Positions 27,686 through 36,368 are shown, counted from the stretch's first letter. The stretch is DNA of 38,923 nt from Demequina sp. (GCF_016278775.1 NZ_JADQBF010000095.1:1-38923); one strand, 5' to 3'. Made by a program: numbers and translations. The notes: a model not told the origin generated them from the letters alone.

Positions 27686-28524
27686 GGCGTTCCCCTCACT
27701 CGTCGTACTACTCCCGCGCCGATGTTGGTGAGCACGTAGGCCGCCACGCCAAGGACGACGATGAGCGCGCCTGGCTGGAGGTCGTGTTCAAGGGTGATGG
27801 CTACTCCGGTGAGAGTGAGGATAGCGCCGATGCCCATGGCAACGTGCATCGTGCGAGAGAAGCGGTGGGTGAATTGCTCCGCAATCGCCACCGGCAGGAT
27901 CATGAGGGCACTCACCAGCAGCACCCCCACCACGCGCATGGCGACGGTGATGGTGACGGCCGCGAGGATGGCAACCACCATGTTGAGCACCGCGACGGGG
28001 AGCCCTGTCGAGCGGGCGAATTCCTGATCATGCGTGACGGCGAACAGCGCCGGCCGGAGGCCAAGCCCCACGATGAGGATCGCGACAGCGAGCCCGCCGG
28101 TGAGCCACACATCCACCCATGTCACGGTCGAGATGGATCCGAACAGGTAGCCGAGCAGGTTTGCGTTGGAGCCGCCCGCTAGGCCGATCAGCAACACGCC
28201 CGACGCGATCCCGCCGTAGAAGAGGATGGCCATCACCACGTCGGCCGCCGCGCCCTTTGACCTCATGCGCTCGATGGCGACAGCGCCAGCCACGGCGAAG
28301 ATGATAGCGCCAGGAACGGCGAGCGCGTCGCGCTGGGCCATTCCTGCGGCTGATCCCGCAAGCCACCCCGCCGCCACGCCTGCGAGCGCCACGTGGCCGA
28401 TGCCGTCGCCGAGCAGTGCCATGCGGCGCTGGACCAGGTAGGTACCGACCACGGGGGACGCGACTCCCACGAGGAGTCCCGCGAGCAGCATGCGTTGCAC
28501 GAGCGGTTCCATCAGCAGGCTCAT
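27682..28524 (-). CDS. znuB: Zinc ABC transporter permease ZnuB
   Basis: The 280-aa permease of the ABC-3 type has about eight hydrophobic helices. MALLGDGIGHVALAGVAAG near the start and AVTHDQEFARSTGLPV are typical family motifs; the latter is the coupling loop with the ATPase. It moves zinc across the cytoplasmic membrane in complex with ZnuC. The ATG overlaps the znuC stop by 4 bp, and its own stop overlaps zur. Manganese cannot be excluded from sequence alone, but the regulator and the His-rich ATPase tail favour zinc. Confidence 0.94.
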   Translation of the reverse strand: MSLLMEPLVQRMLLAGLLVGVASPVVGTYLVQRRMALLGDGIGHVALAGVAAGWLAGSAAGMAQRDALAVPGAIIFAVAGAVAIERMRSKGAAADVVMAILFYGGIASGVLLIGLAGGSNANLLGYLFGSISTVTWVDVWLTGGLAVAILIVGLGLRPALFAVTHDQEFARSTGLPVAVLNMVVAILAAVTITVAMRVVGVLLVSALMILPVAIAEQFTHRFSRTMHVAMGIGAILTLTGVAITLEHDLQPGALIVVLGVAAYVLTNIGAGVVRRVRGTP

Positions 28525-29318
28525 TGGGGGCCCTCCAGCCCGAGTCGGGACGTGCTGCGCTGATCTGGCTCCTCGTGGGCGTGTTCATGATCGTGCCCTG
28601 GGAGCGCATGGACGCCGAGGTCCTTGGGAGGCTTGCCCACGTAGGTGATGCACCCGTGCTCGATGACGACGGCCTGATCGATGTGCCGTGCGAGGGCGCC
28701 GAGCTCATGGAGCACGATGACGATCGCGACCCCGGACTCCTTGAGATGGCCGAGGGCGTGGGCGAAGGCGACTTGCGATTCGAGATCGACGCCTGCCATG
28801 GGCTCGTCAAGGATGAGCAACTGCGGGCTGCGCACCAAGGCCCTGGAGATGAGGACGCGTTGTTGCTGGCCGCCGCTGAGGTGGCTCACGTCCCTGTGGG
28901 CGAGGTTCTCGACGCCCAGTGTGGCGAGGGCCTTGAGAGCCCTGGTGCTCGCGCCGCGCCCTGGTCGGAGCGTGCGGTGGCCGAGCAGCCCCGAGGTGAC
29001 GACCTCAAGCGCGGTGGCGGCAAGCCCGCCGGAGGCCGTCATCCGTTGCGGAACGTAGCCGACTCGCGTGCGCGCTTGGGGCGACGCCGGCTCGCCGAAG
29101 ATCTCCACGGTTCCCGCCGTCGTGGGTACGGCGCCGACGAGCGCCCGCACAAAGGTTGACTTACCGGACCCGTTGCCTCCCATGAGTGCGACGACCTCGC
29201 CTGGCGAGGCCTCGATGCCGACTCCATGGAGTATCTCGCTGCCTTGGAGGGACACGCGAACGTCCCGCGCCACCAGGACGGGGCTCGGGACGTTCGGTGG
29301 CTTTGCGGGGCTACTCAC
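28521..29318 (-). CDS. znuC: Zinc ABC transporter ATPase ZnuC
   Basis: The 265-aa ATPase has Walker A GGNGSGKST (47-55), signature LSGGQQQR (147-154), Walker B LLILDEP (167-173) and the switch histidine in VLHELG. The C-terminus carries a His-rich GHDHEHAHEEP segment, a likely zinc-binding regulatory tail. The GTG at 29318 overlaps the end of znuA by 8 bp and is preferred over upstream in-frame starts, which would lie inside znuA. Confidence 0.94.
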   Translation of the reverse strand: MSSPAKPPNVPSPVLVARDVRVSLQGSEILHGVGIEASPGEVVALMGGNGSGKSTFVRALVGAVPTTAGTVEIFGEPASPQARTRVGYVPQRMTASGGLAATALEVVTSGLLGHRTLRPGRGASTRALKALATLGVENLAHRDVSHLSGGQQQRVLISRALVRSPQLLILDEPMAGVDLESQVAFAHALGHLKESGVAIVIVLHELGALARHIDQAVVIEHGCITYVGKPPKDLGVHALPGHDHEHAHEEPDQRSTSRLGLEGPQ

Positions 29319-30231
29319 AGGCGAGAGCCGTCCTGAGAGCGTCGAGGTTCCGAAGCATGACACCACGGTAGTCGTCGCCATCGCCTACGGAAGCAATGGG
29401 GTCGAGCACCGCAGTGACCACGCCGGAATCCTGGGCGAGCGCCTCGGCGACCTTGGGGCTGACGAGTTCCTCCGTGAAGACGGTCGTGGCGCCGGTTTCA
29501 GCGATGATCCCGTGGATTTCGCGAAGCCGCGCGGGGGACGGCTCGGTGTCGGGTTCCACGCCTGCGATTCCGACCTGCTCAAGGTCATAGGCGTGGGCGA
29601 GGTATCCAAAGGCCTCGTGGGCCGTGATGATCACACGGTGCTCGCAGGTTGCGAGGCCAGCGGTGAACTGCTCGTCGAGGTCCCGCAGTTCGTCGGCGAG
29701 GGCCGAGGCGTTGGCGGCGTAGTCGGCCGCGTTGGTGGGGTCGAGCGAGGCGAAGCGATCTCCCACGGCGATTGCGTAGTCGGCCAGCAGGGCTGGATCG
29801 AGCCAGAAGTGCGGGTCGGTGGAGCCGTGATCGTCCTCTTCGTCTGCGTGCTCCTCTGCGGAGTCGAGCGCGATCACTTCGGCCGCGTCGAGAGCGGTCA
29901 CGCCCGTGGCTTCGATCGCGTCCTCGACGGCGGGCTGGAACTCATCAATGAAGAGGACCAGGTCGGTATTGCTGAGTTCACGGACAGTGGCGGGCGAGAG
30001 TTCGACGCCGTGAGGCTCGACTCCGGGTGGGGTGAGGGAGGTCGCGGCAACGTGATCGCCGCCCACAGCCTCGGCGACGAACTGGAGAGGGTAGAAGGCA
30101 GTGGCCACCGTCAACGTGGGTGCGTCGCCGCCGGCAGGGGAATCCGTCGAAGTTCCCGATGTGGAACAGGCGGCCAGCGCGAGTGCGCTTACGGCGCTGA
30201 CGGTCAGGGTCAATGGGGAGGTCGTCTTCAT
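29311..30231 (-). CDS. znuA: Zinc-binding lipoprotein ZnuA (ABC transporter substrate-binding protein)
   Basis: The 306-aa protein has a lipoprotein signal peptide with lipobox LAAC at Cys22, so it is anchored outside the membrane. The zinc-site histidines appear in PHGVELSP, DPHFWLDP and AHEAFGYLA. A His/Asp/Glu-rich loop (EEHADEEDDHGSTDPH) precedes the second, the mark of zinc rather than manganese binding proteins. It is the first gene of the operon. The ATG at 30231 is chosen by the signal peptide; the 5' region holds a Zur-box-like palindrome and a promoter. Confidence 0.94.
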   Translation of the reverse strand: MKTTSPLTLTVSAVSALALAACSTSGTSTDSPAGGDAPTLTVATAFYPLQFVAEAVGGDHVAATSLTPPGVEPHGVELSPATVRELSNTDLVLFIDEFQPAVEDAIEATGVTALDAAEVIALDSAEEHADEEDDHGSTDPHFWLDPALLADYAIAVGDRFASLDPTNAADYAANASALADELRDLDEQFTAGLATCEHRVIITAHEAFGYLAHAYDLEQVGIAGVEPDTEPSPARLREIHGIIAETGATTVFTEELVSPKVAEALAQDSGVVTAVLDPIASVGDGDDYRGVMLRNLDALRTALACE

Positions 30232-30240
30232 GTGGCACAC

Positions 30241-30268
30241 GCTATATCTAAGTGATAATCATTGTCAA
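30241..30268 (-). promoter_or_regulatory. Zur box and promoter of the znu operon
   Basis: Positions 30253-30267 read TGACAATGATTATCA on the minus strand, a near-perfect palindrome that follows the TGANAATNATTNTCA Zur pattern. It overlaps a consensus -35 TTGACA (30268-30263). A TATAGC hexamer (30246-30241) 16 nt away can serve as -10. Zinc-bound Zur would block polymerase here. Confidence 0.8.
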
Positions 30269-30338
30269 AGAGGAGACGGGGGCGCGACGCACTGGCCCAC
30301 GCTTCCCGCCCGCGACCGACCCCGGCGCGGTGCGTGAC

Positions 30339-30344
30339 TAGACT
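30339..30344 (+). promoter_or_regulatory. -10-like hexamer of glyS
   Basis: TAGACT, a TANNNT-type -10, lies 42 bp before the glyS ATG, giving a normal 5' leader with a GGAGAG ribosome binding site. The -35 is not clear. Confidence 0.35.
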
Positions 30345-30386
30345 GGGCGAGCACTTCAGGCAACCTTCAACCCAGGAGAGTTACCC

Positions 30387-31766
30387 ATGGCCACGCGCCT
30401 CGACGATGTCATTTCCCTTGCCAAGCGACGCGGCTTCGTGTTCCCGTGCGGCGAGATCTACGGGGGCACGCGTTCTGCCTGGGACTATGGGCCACTGGGC
30501 GTGGAGCTCAAGGAGAACATCAAGCGTCAGTGGTGGCGCGCGATGGTCACCAGCCGGGATGACATCGTCGGCCTCGACTCCTCGGTGATCCTGCCCCCGC
30601 AGGTGTGGGAGGCCTCCGGCCACCTCTCAGCGTTTGTTGACCCGTTGATCGAGTGCCTGAGCTGCCATAAGCGCTACCGCGAGGACCACCTGCTCGAGGA
30701 GTTCGAAGAGAAGAAGGGTCGCGCCCCAGAGAACGGGCTCGCCGACATCGCCTGCGCCAACTGCGGGACGCGCGGCCAGTGGACAGAGCCCAAGATGTTC
30801 AACGGCTTGCTGCGCACCTACCTGGGCGCGGCGTCGGACGACTCGGGTTTGCACTACCTGCGCCCGGAGACCGCCCAGGGCATCTTCGTGAACTTCGCCA
30901 ACGTGCTGTCGGCCAGCAGGCAGAAGCCGCCATTCGGCATCGGCCAGATCGGCAAGAGCTTCCGCAACGAGATCACCCCTGGCAACTTCATCTTCCGCAC
31001 GCGCGAGTTCGAACAAATGGAGATGGAGTTCTTTGTGGTGCCTGGCACCGACGAGGAATGGCACCAGTACTGGATCGACACGCGCATGGAGTGGTACACC
31101 GACCTGGGGCTCAGCCCCGAGAACCTGCGCCTGTACGAGCACCCCCAAGAGAAGCTGTCCCACTACTCGAAGCGCACCGTGGACATTGAGTACCGCTTTG
31201 GCTTCCAGGGAAGCGAGTTCGGCGAACTCGAGGGCGTCGCGAACCGCACCGACTTCGACCTGAAGACGCACGCCGAGCACTCCGGCAAGGACCTCAGCTA
31301 CTTCGATCCCGCGACATCGGAACGGTTTGTGCCGTACGTCATCGAGCCTGCGGCCGGCTTGACGCGCTCCTTGATGGCGTTCCTGGTCGAGGCCTATGAA
31401 GAGGAGGAGGTGCCGACCGCAAAGGGAGGTACCGAGACCCGCATGGTGCTCCGACTCGACCGCAGGCTCGCCCCGGTCAAGGCCGCAGTGTTGCCGCTGT
31501 CCAAGACCGACGCGCTCAGGCCCACCGCACAGAACCTTGCCAAGGAGTTGCGCGGCGCCTGGACCGTCGACTACGACGAAACCCAGAGCATCGGCAAGCG
31601 CTACCGACGCCAAGACGAGGTAGGCACGCCGTTCTGCATCACCGTGGACTTCGACACCATCGACGACCAGGCCGTCACGATTCGTGACCGCGACACGATG
31701 CAGCAAGAGCGCGTCGCGCTGTCGCAGGTGAAAGGCTTCCTTGCCGAGCGGCTCGTCGGCGCATAG
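30387..31766 (+). CDS. glyS: Glycyl-tRNA synthetase (alpha2 type)
   Basis: The 459-aa class II synthetase begins with [21 protein letters not shown], typical of the dimeric GlyRS. Motif 2 is in [19 protein letters not shown], and motif 3 is in [14 protein letters not shown]. Two CxxC pairs (CLSCHKRY and CANCGTRG) mark a zinc-like insertion seen in actinobacterial enzymes. The C-terminal anticodon-binding domain starts near 360. It charges tRNA-Gly. The ATG has GGAGAG upstream. Confidence 0.97.
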   Translation: MATRLDDVISLAKRRGFVFPCGEIYGGTRSAWDYGPLGVELKENIKRQWWRAMVTSRDDIVGLDSSVILPPQVWEASGHLSAFVDPLIECLSCHKRYREDHLLEEFEEKKGRAPENGLADIACANCGTRGQWTEPKMFNGLLRTYLGAASDDSGLHYLRPETAQGIFVNFANVLSASRQKPPFGIGQIGKSFRNEITPGNFIFRTREFEQMEMEFFVVPGTDEEWHQYWIDTRMEWYTDLGLSPENLRLYEHPQEKLSHYSKRTVDIEYRFGFQGSEFGELEGVANRTDFDLKTHAEHSGKDLSYFDPATSERFVPYVIEPAAGLTRSLMAFLVEAYEEEEVPTAKGGTETRMVLRLDRRLAPVKAAVLPLSKTDALRPTAQNLAKELRGAWTVDYDETQSIGKRYRRQDEVGTPFCITVDFDTIDDQAVTIRDRDTMQQERVALSQVKGFLAERLVGA

Positions 31767-31775
31767 GCGATAGTC

Positions 31776-32930
31776 GTGGCTGCAGGACACGTCCACGAGG
31801 GACCGCCTCCGCGCGCGTCGGAGCGCACCACCACGATCCTCGCGACTCTTGTGGGCGTGGTGCTGTTTGTCACGGCGATGGGTGCCGCCGCGGTGTGGCC
31901 CACAGATTTCAGGTACCAAGGCTCGATCAATTCGGCGGCAGAGGGCGCTCGGTGGGTGAGCGCCACGGTCGTAGACGTTGTCGACGACGGCTCAGCCACC
32001 GCCATCATCCGGGGCGAGGAGGACGCCGGGCCCATCGACATGGTGACAGTGGGGGACCCCACCATCGTCATCGAGCCCGGCGACAAGGTGCGTGCACTTC
32101 AACTTCCTGACGGGACGCTCGGATTCTCCGACTTCGAGCGGGGAACGCCGATGCTCGGGCTGTTCATCGCCTACGCGCTGCTCGTCATCCTGGTGGCACG
32201 CTGGCGAGGGCTTGGCTCGCTTCTCGGTTTGGCCCTCGCCTTTGGCGTGGTGGTGTTCTTCACGGTGCCAGCGCTCTTCAACGGGGGCGACCCGCTCGTC
32301 GTCGGCCTGGTGACCGGTTCAGGGGCGCTGTTCCTCTTGCTCTATCTTGCGCACGGGCCCAACGCCCGCACGACCACCGCCTATCTCGGCACGCTCGCGG
32401 GTCTCGCCGTGACGGCGGTGCTCGCGTGGTGGGCCGTGCGGGCGAGCAACCTCACCGGCCTCTGGTCAGAGGAGGGCGCGCACTACGAGTTCTACACCCG
32501 GAATGTGTCGCTCCAGGGCATGGTGCTGTGCGGGATCATCCTGGCGGGACTTGGCGTGCTCAACGACGTGACGGTGACGCAGGCATCGGCGGTATGGGAA
32601 CTGCGCGCCGCCCGACCGGATCTCGATTGGAAGCAGTTGTTCGTGCGAGGAATGCGCATCGGGCGGGACCACATCGCGTCCACCGTGTACACCATCGCCT
32701 TCGTGTACGTGGGAGCCGCTCTGCCCACGATCATGCTGGTGAGCCTCTACGGCACTGGACTGGGGGTCACCCTCACCTCTGCGGAGATCGCAGAGGAGGT
32801 GGTGCGCACTCTGGTCGGCTCGATCGGACTGGTGCTCGCCGTGCCGCTGACGACGGCCATTGGCGCGCTGGTGGTGGCCAGTCACGACTCGGTGATCCAG
32901 CCGCCCGCGTCGGCGGAGTCGGTCGAGTAG
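31776..32930 (+). CDS. YibE/F family multi-pass membrane protein
   Basis: The 384-aa protein has one N-terminal membrane helix (about 26-45), an extracytoplasmic beta-rich domain (about 50-120: GARWVSATVVDVVDDG, GPIDMVTVGDPTIVIEPGDK) and then about seven membrane helices. GVLNDVTVTQASAVWELR and GRDHIASTVYTIAFVYVGAALP are the diagnostic YibE/F motifs. The function is unknown; transport has been proposed. The GTG at 31776 lies 10 bp after glyS, so the genes may be co-transcribed. Confidence 0.9.
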   Translation: MAAGHVHEGPPPRASERTTTILATLVGVVLFVTAMGAAAVWPTDFRYQGSINSAAEGARWVSATVVDVVDDGSATAIIRGEEDAGPIDMVTVGDPTIVIEPGDKVRALQLPDGTLGFSDFERGTPMLGLFIAYALLVILVARWRGLGSLLGLALAFGVVVFFTVPALFNGGDPLVVGLVTGSGALFLLLYLAHGPNARTTTAYLGTLAGLAVTAVLAWWAVRASNLTGLWSEEGAHYEFYTRNVSLQGMVLCGIILAGLGVLNDVTVTQASAVWELRAARPDLDWKQLFVRGMRIGRDHIASTVYTIAFVYVGAALPTIMLVSLYGTGLGVTLTSAEIAEEVVRTLVGSIGLVLAVPLTTAIGALVVASHDSVIQPPASAESVE

Positions 32931-32983
32931 CGAGGTCCTGCGGCCCTGCCGTGGGGTGGCGTCCTTGTGAGTCCACGTCCACA

Positions 32984-34006
32984 ATGGCGATCATGGCCGG
33001 AGTGACACTTCCCGACATGGAGGTGACGTGGCGCTGGGTGGAAGCGTCGAAGCATCCCTCAGCGGAACTGCTATTGCGCCGCGCGGGACTCGACGTGCCG
33101 TGGGGCGTTGGCGAAGAAGAGGCGAAGGCCGAGTTGACTGCCGAGCCCACCATCGAGCGCTGCTTCGGGGCCCAACGAAATGACGGCTCGTGGGGCCCCG
33201 ACGTGAGGGTGGCTGCACGCGTCCTGCCCACGCTGTGGGTGCTCAAGGCCCTCATCGAGGCGGGCCTCGACGGGCGGGTTCATCAGGTCGATCGCGGTCT
33301 GACATTCCTCCGTGACCACGCCACAACCGATGCTGGATACTTCACGCTCACTGGCACCGATGGGGGCGTGCTGCCGTGCTACGTGGGACTCGTCGCGAGG
33401 CTGTTTCGCGACGCCGGTCGGCGCGACATGGTCGGGCCGCAAACGGGGTGGCTGTCGCGCTACCAACAGGTCTCGGTTGCAGGGCAGGCGCGTCGCCACG
33501 CCGACGACTGGGGGCACGGCCTCGACAAGCGGTATGGGGGATGCTTCGCGACGACGTCGTGCGTCATCGGGGTCGCGCGGGCGGCCGAGGTGTGGTCGGC
33601 CAAGCACAACACGGAGCAACGGCAGGCCTTTGCCGCCGCGAGCGAAGCTCTACACGAGCGATCGCTCGCGTTCGCAAGGAACGGCCAGAGGCTCCTGGAA
33701 CTGCCGGCGCCGCGCAAGTCCCCAGGTGCGTGGGCGTTGCCAGCGTTTCCGTCCGACTGGCGCGTGGACTTGATCGACGTCATTCATGCGGTGGCTCAAG
33801 CCCCCGGCGGCACGGACTCACGGGCCCAGCGCGCCGTCGACACGCTGGTGGCCAGCAGGCTCGAGGACGGCTCGTGGGTACGGGGGTGGCACGTCACGTC
33901 GGCGTTCCTCAAGGGGTTCGGTGCTGTTCCCAGGGGTCAGGGGAGTCCCATAGTGACGGCGCGGGCGCTCGTGGCTCTGACGCTCCTTGCGGCCGACGCT
34001 GGGTGA
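32984..34006 (+). CDS. Squalene-cyclase/prenyltransferase-repeat protein, function unknown
   Basis: The 340-aa protein has helical repeats with QW-like motifs, including CFGAQRNDGSWGP and LVASRLEDGSWVRGW, that resemble the alpha-alpha toroid of terpene cyclases and prenyltransferases. It lacks the DxDD or DDxxD catalytic motifs of active terpene cyclases, so enzymatic activity is uncertain. Proteins of this kind are sometimes mislabelled as NifH; there is no P-loop here. No signal peptide or membrane helix is seen. The ATG at 32984 is chosen, with another ATG 9 bp later also possible; neither has a good ribosome binding site. Confidence 0.65.
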   Translation: MAIMAGVTLPDMEVTWRWVEASKHPSAELLLRRAGLDVPWGVGEEEAKAELTAEPTIERCFGAQRNDGSWGPDVRVAARVLPTLWVLKALIEAGLDGRVHQVDRGLTFLRDHATTDAGYFTLTGTDGGVLPCYVGLVARLFRDAGRRDMVGPQTGWLSRYQQVSVAGQARRHADDWGHGLDKRYGGCFATTSCVIGVARAAEVWSAKHNTEQRQAFAAASEALHERSLAFARNGQRLLELPAPRKSPGAWALPAFPSDWRVDLIDVIHAVAQAPGGTDSRAQRAVDTLVASRLEDGSWVRGWHVTSAFLKGFGAVPRGQGSPIVTARALVALTLLAADAG

Positions 34007-34049
34007 GCTCTCCGTCGGCCGCGCGGACGACGCGCTCGCGGGGCCGGGT

Positions 34050-34055
34050 GACAAT
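34050..34055 (+). promoter_or_regulatory. -10-like hexamer GACAAT of dusB (leaderless start)
   Basis: GACAAT ends exactly 6 nt before the GTG of dusB. The spacing matches that seen at other genes in the window, suggesting a leaderless transcript. Confidence 0.4.
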
Positions 34056-34061
34056 AGAGGG

Positions 34062-35234
34062 GTGACCCCTCCCACGACTGACACGCGACTGCTGCCCCCA
34101 TTGCGCATCGGGCCGCTGACGGTTGACACTCCCGTGGTGCTGGCGCCGATGGCTGGGATCACCAACGCGGCGTTCCGGCGGCTTTGTCGTGAACACGGCG
34201 GGGGACTGTATGTGGCCGAGATGGTGACGTCACGCGCGCTCGTGGAGCGCTCGCCTGAGAGCCTGCGGATCATCGCCCACGACCCGGACGAGAAGCCGCG
34301 TTCAGTGCAGGTATACGGAGTAGACCCTGCGACTATCGGCGCGGCGGTGAAGATCCTGGTCGAGGAGGATCGCGCCGACCACATCGACATGAACTTTGGC
34401 TGTCCCGTACCCAAAGTGACGCGCAAGGGCGGGGGAGCGGTGCTGCCGTGGAAGCGTGACTTGTTCCGCGACATCGTGCGCGCGGCGGTGCGGGAGGCCT
34501 CGAAGCGCGACATCCCGGTCACCGTGAAGATGCGCAAGGGTGTTGACGACGATCACCTCACCTACCTTGACGCGGGTCGCATGGCCGAGCGCGAGGGCGT
34601 CGCCGCCGTGGCGCTGCACGCGAGGACCGCGGCCGACTACTACTCGGGCCACGCCGATTGGGAGGCGATCGCGCGCCTCAAGGAGGCGGTAACAAGCGTC
34701 CCGGTGCTAGGCAACGGCGACATCTGGGCGGCAGAGGACGCCCTCGCGATGGTGGAGCAGACGGGTTGTGACGGCGTGGTGGTGGGGCGCGGCTGCATGG
34801 GCAGGCCGTGGCTGTTCGCCGACCTGCAGGCGGCCTTCGAGGGTCGCGCCGAGCGGGTGCAGCCCGACCTGCGTCACGTGGCTGACACGATCTACCGACA
34901 CGGCCAACTCATGGTGTCTCACTTCGACGATGACGAGAACCGGGCTATGCGCGAGATTCGCAAGCATATTGCCTGGTATCTCAAGGGGTATCCGGTCGGC
35001 GGCGAGGTGCGTCGTCGCCTCGGGCTGGTGGACTCCCTGCCGCAGTTGCGGGGAATTCTTGACGAGATGGACCTCGACTCACCGTTCCCGGGCCCCGATG
35101 CAGAGGGCCCGCGCGGCCGTCAGGGCACCGCCCGCAAGCCGGCCTGTCCGGACGGGTGGCTCGACACCCAAGACATCACCCCCGACCTCGAGCGCCGACT
35201 GCGCGAGGCTGAACTGTCGGTCTCAGGCGGCTAG
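34062..35234 (+). CDS. dusB: tRNA-dihydrouridine synthase
   Basis: The 390-aa flavoenzyme reduces uridine to dihydrouridine in the D-loop of tRNAs. It has APMAGITNAAFRRL (FMN site), the catalytic Cys114 in MNFGCPVPKVTRKGGG, TVKMRKGVDDDH, HARTAADYYSG and GNGDIW / VGRGCMGRPW. The C-terminal helical domain is followed by a tail rich in Gly, Pro and Arg. The GTG at 34062 is chosen because the conserved barrel begins soon after. The 3' end lies 11 bp from the first of two long hairpins. Confidence 0.95.
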   Translation: MTPPTTDTRLLPPLRIGPLTVDTPVVLAPMAGITNAAFRRLCREHGGGLYVAEMVTSRALVERSPESLRIIAHDPDEKPRSVQVYGVDPATIGAAVKILVEEDRADHIDMNFGCPVPKVTRKGGGAVLPWKRDLFRDIVRAAVREASKRDIPVTVKMRKGVDDDHLTYLDAGRMAEREGVAAVALHARTAADYYSGHADWEAIARLKEAVTSVPVLGNGDIWAAEDALAMVEQTGCDGVVVGRGCMGRPWLFADLQAAFEGRAERVQPDLRHVADTIYRHGQLMVSHFDDDENRAMREIRKHIAWYLKGYPVGGEVRRRLGLVDSLPQLRGILDEMDLDSPFPGPDAEGPRGRQGTARKPACPDGWLDTQDITPDLERRLREAELSVSGG

Positions 35235-35245
35235 CCACCCCCCGG

Positions 35246-35296
35246 ATATGGGTGAGGCGGGCGTTTCGGCACGCCGAGCGCCCGCCTCAACCATAT
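35246..35296. repeat. 51-nt hairpin repeat, copy 1 (downstream of the DUF559 gene)
   Basis: Arms at 35246-35270 and 35273-35296 pair over about 22 of 25 positions, with core TGAGGCGGGCG facing CGCCCGCCTCA. It is the same length as, and related to, the hairpin at 36289-36339. Its right arm contains the stop codon and last codons of the DUF559 gene. It also follows dusB by 11 bp and could end transcription, although there is no T-tract. Confidence 0.85.
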
Positions 35297-36207
35297 GGGG
35301 CGGCGGAACGCGCTCGAATGGCATCGGCAATCATGCGTTGACACCAGCGGGGCCTTCCCATGACGTCCTCGAACGTCAGCCGGATCGTCTGAATACCCAC
35401 CGATGCCAGGATTGCGTCCCTCTCAAGGTCCCGGCGACGCCTCAAGTCATCGTTGTGACGTCTCTTGCCGTCCGTCTCGATGTCGAGACGCGCGCCCGCG
35501 TGGTAGAAATCAGCTTCGAATCTGCGACCGACGGGGCCGATCCGCACGTGACGCGCGATGCCTGCGAAGTCCGGTCCGACGAGCACCGCACGCGCGGCCT
35601 GCAACTCGAGGAAGCTATCGATTCCGCCGGCGAGGTCATCGAGCAGCGTTGTGAGCGGCCCACGGCGCTTCAGGGTCGGATAGGAAAGGGTGCGTGCGGC
35701 GATCGCCGGTGCGGTGACGAGCTCGCGCCTGACGGACTCGATGACGACGTCGCGGCCGGCTGCTGGTCCCAGCTGCTCCCAGGCCTGGATGGCGACGTCC
35801 GTCGGGCCCGCCACCTCGACACCCTGGGCGGTCATGGTCGTCTGCGTGGGTGATCGATGGCGAATCCGCATCCAGGCGGGTCCCCTGATGTGGACGCGTG
35901 GCCGCCCAAACACATGCACCACGCGCGTATCCAAAGGCGTAAGTGACGCCAGGAACGCGGCAGTTGATCCGCCGACCACGCCGCGGTCTCCCAACCACAG
36001 AGCCGTCGCGTGAGCCCTCACCAACGTGGTCCTAGCGTGGAGCGGCGATGCGTACACGCCCTCGAGCACGCGTATCGCAGCACCCTTCGTAAGGGCGGTC
36101 CCCAATGCGCTGGTGCCGTACCGAGTACACAATCTGCCGCGTGTCCACGCATGCGGTGTCTCCTCGAGCGATTGTGCGAGGGCCTGCCACGGCCGCGTGC
36201 CGGTCAC
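35287..36207 (-). CDS. AbiEi-like/DUF559 protein (Vsr-fold endonuclease-type C-terminus)
   Basis: The 306-aa protein has an N-terminal winged-helix-like part (RGRLCTRYGTSALGTALTKGA, then LEGVYASP), a middle domain of the AbiEi-antitoxin type (WLGDRGVVGGSTAAFL, VHVFGRPR) and a C-terminal DUF559 domain. The last has FEADFYHAGARLDIETDGK and RRRRDLERDAILASVGIQTIRL, the D-x-E-x-D-G-K pattern of the PD-(D/E)XK-like Vsr fold. Such proteins are frequent and variable in actinobacteria, and their role is not settled. The GTG at 36207 is chosen because TACCGT lies 6 nt upstream (leaderless). The last codons and stop lie inside a hairpin repeat, with a related one upstream. Confidence 0.8.
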   Translation of the reverse strand: MTGTRPWQALAQSLEETPHAWTRGRLCTRYGTSALGTALTKGAAIRVLEGVYASPLHARTTLVRAHATALWLGDRGVVGGSTAAFLASLTPLDTRVVHVFGRPRVHIRGPAWMRIRHRSPTQTTMTAQGVEVAGPTDVAIQAWEQLGPAAGRDVVIESVRRELVTAPAIAARTLSYPTLKRRGPLTTLLDDLAGGIDSFLELQAARAVLVGPDFAGIARHVRIGPVGRRFEADFYHAGARLDIETDGKRRHNDDLRRRRDLERDAILASVGIQTIRLTFEDVMGRPRWCQRMIADAIRARSAAPYG

Positions 36208-36213
36208 AGCGAC

Positions 36214-36219
36214 ACGGTA
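36214..36219 (-). promoter_or_regulatory. -10-like hexamer TACCGT of the DUF559 gene
   Basis: TACCGT (minus strand) ends 6 nt before the GTG at 36207, and no ribosome binding site is present. This is the leaderless arrangement. Confidence 0.4.
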
Positions 36220-36248
36220 GTGATCTCGGCGCAATCGATGTGCAGACC

Positions 36249-36257
36249 TGTGGACAA
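36249..36257 (-). promoter_or_regulatory. DnaA-box-like 9-mer TTGTCCACA
   Basis: The minus strand reads TTGTCCACA, the consensus DnaA box of high-GC actinobacteria. It is a single site between the DUF559 gene and dgt, so it is not an origin; it could allow DnaA control of dgt, or be chance. Confidence 0.35.
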
Positions 36258-36288
36258 CTGCTGTCCGGCTGCTGATCGTCAACCCTGG

Positions 36289-36339
36289 ATATGGTTGTGG
36301 CGGTCGTTCGGCGTGCCGAAACGACCGCCACAACCATAT
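36289..36339. repeat. 51-nt hairpin repeat, copy 2 (upstream of the DUF559 gene and dgt)
   Basis: The arms at 36289-36312 and 36315-36339 pair perfectly apart from one bulged base; the core TGTGGCGGTCG faces CGACCGCCACA. Compared with copy 1 the sequence differs at matched positions in both arms, so pairing is conserved. The flanks are also alike (GG before, ATG then GGGCGG after), placing the copies in direct orientation. Confidence 0.9.
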
Positions 36340-36368
36340 GTGGGCGGGGCGGGGTGCTAGGGGCGCTA

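Noticed and set aside
32984-34006. NifH annotation for the repeat protein
   Set aside because: There is no P-loop or nitrogenase iron-protein motif; that label is a known carry-over error for proteins of this type.
36249-36257. Replication origin between the DUF559 gene and dgt
   Set aside because: Only one DnaA-like box is present; there is no cluster, no AT-rich unwinding region and no dnaA/dnaN genes.
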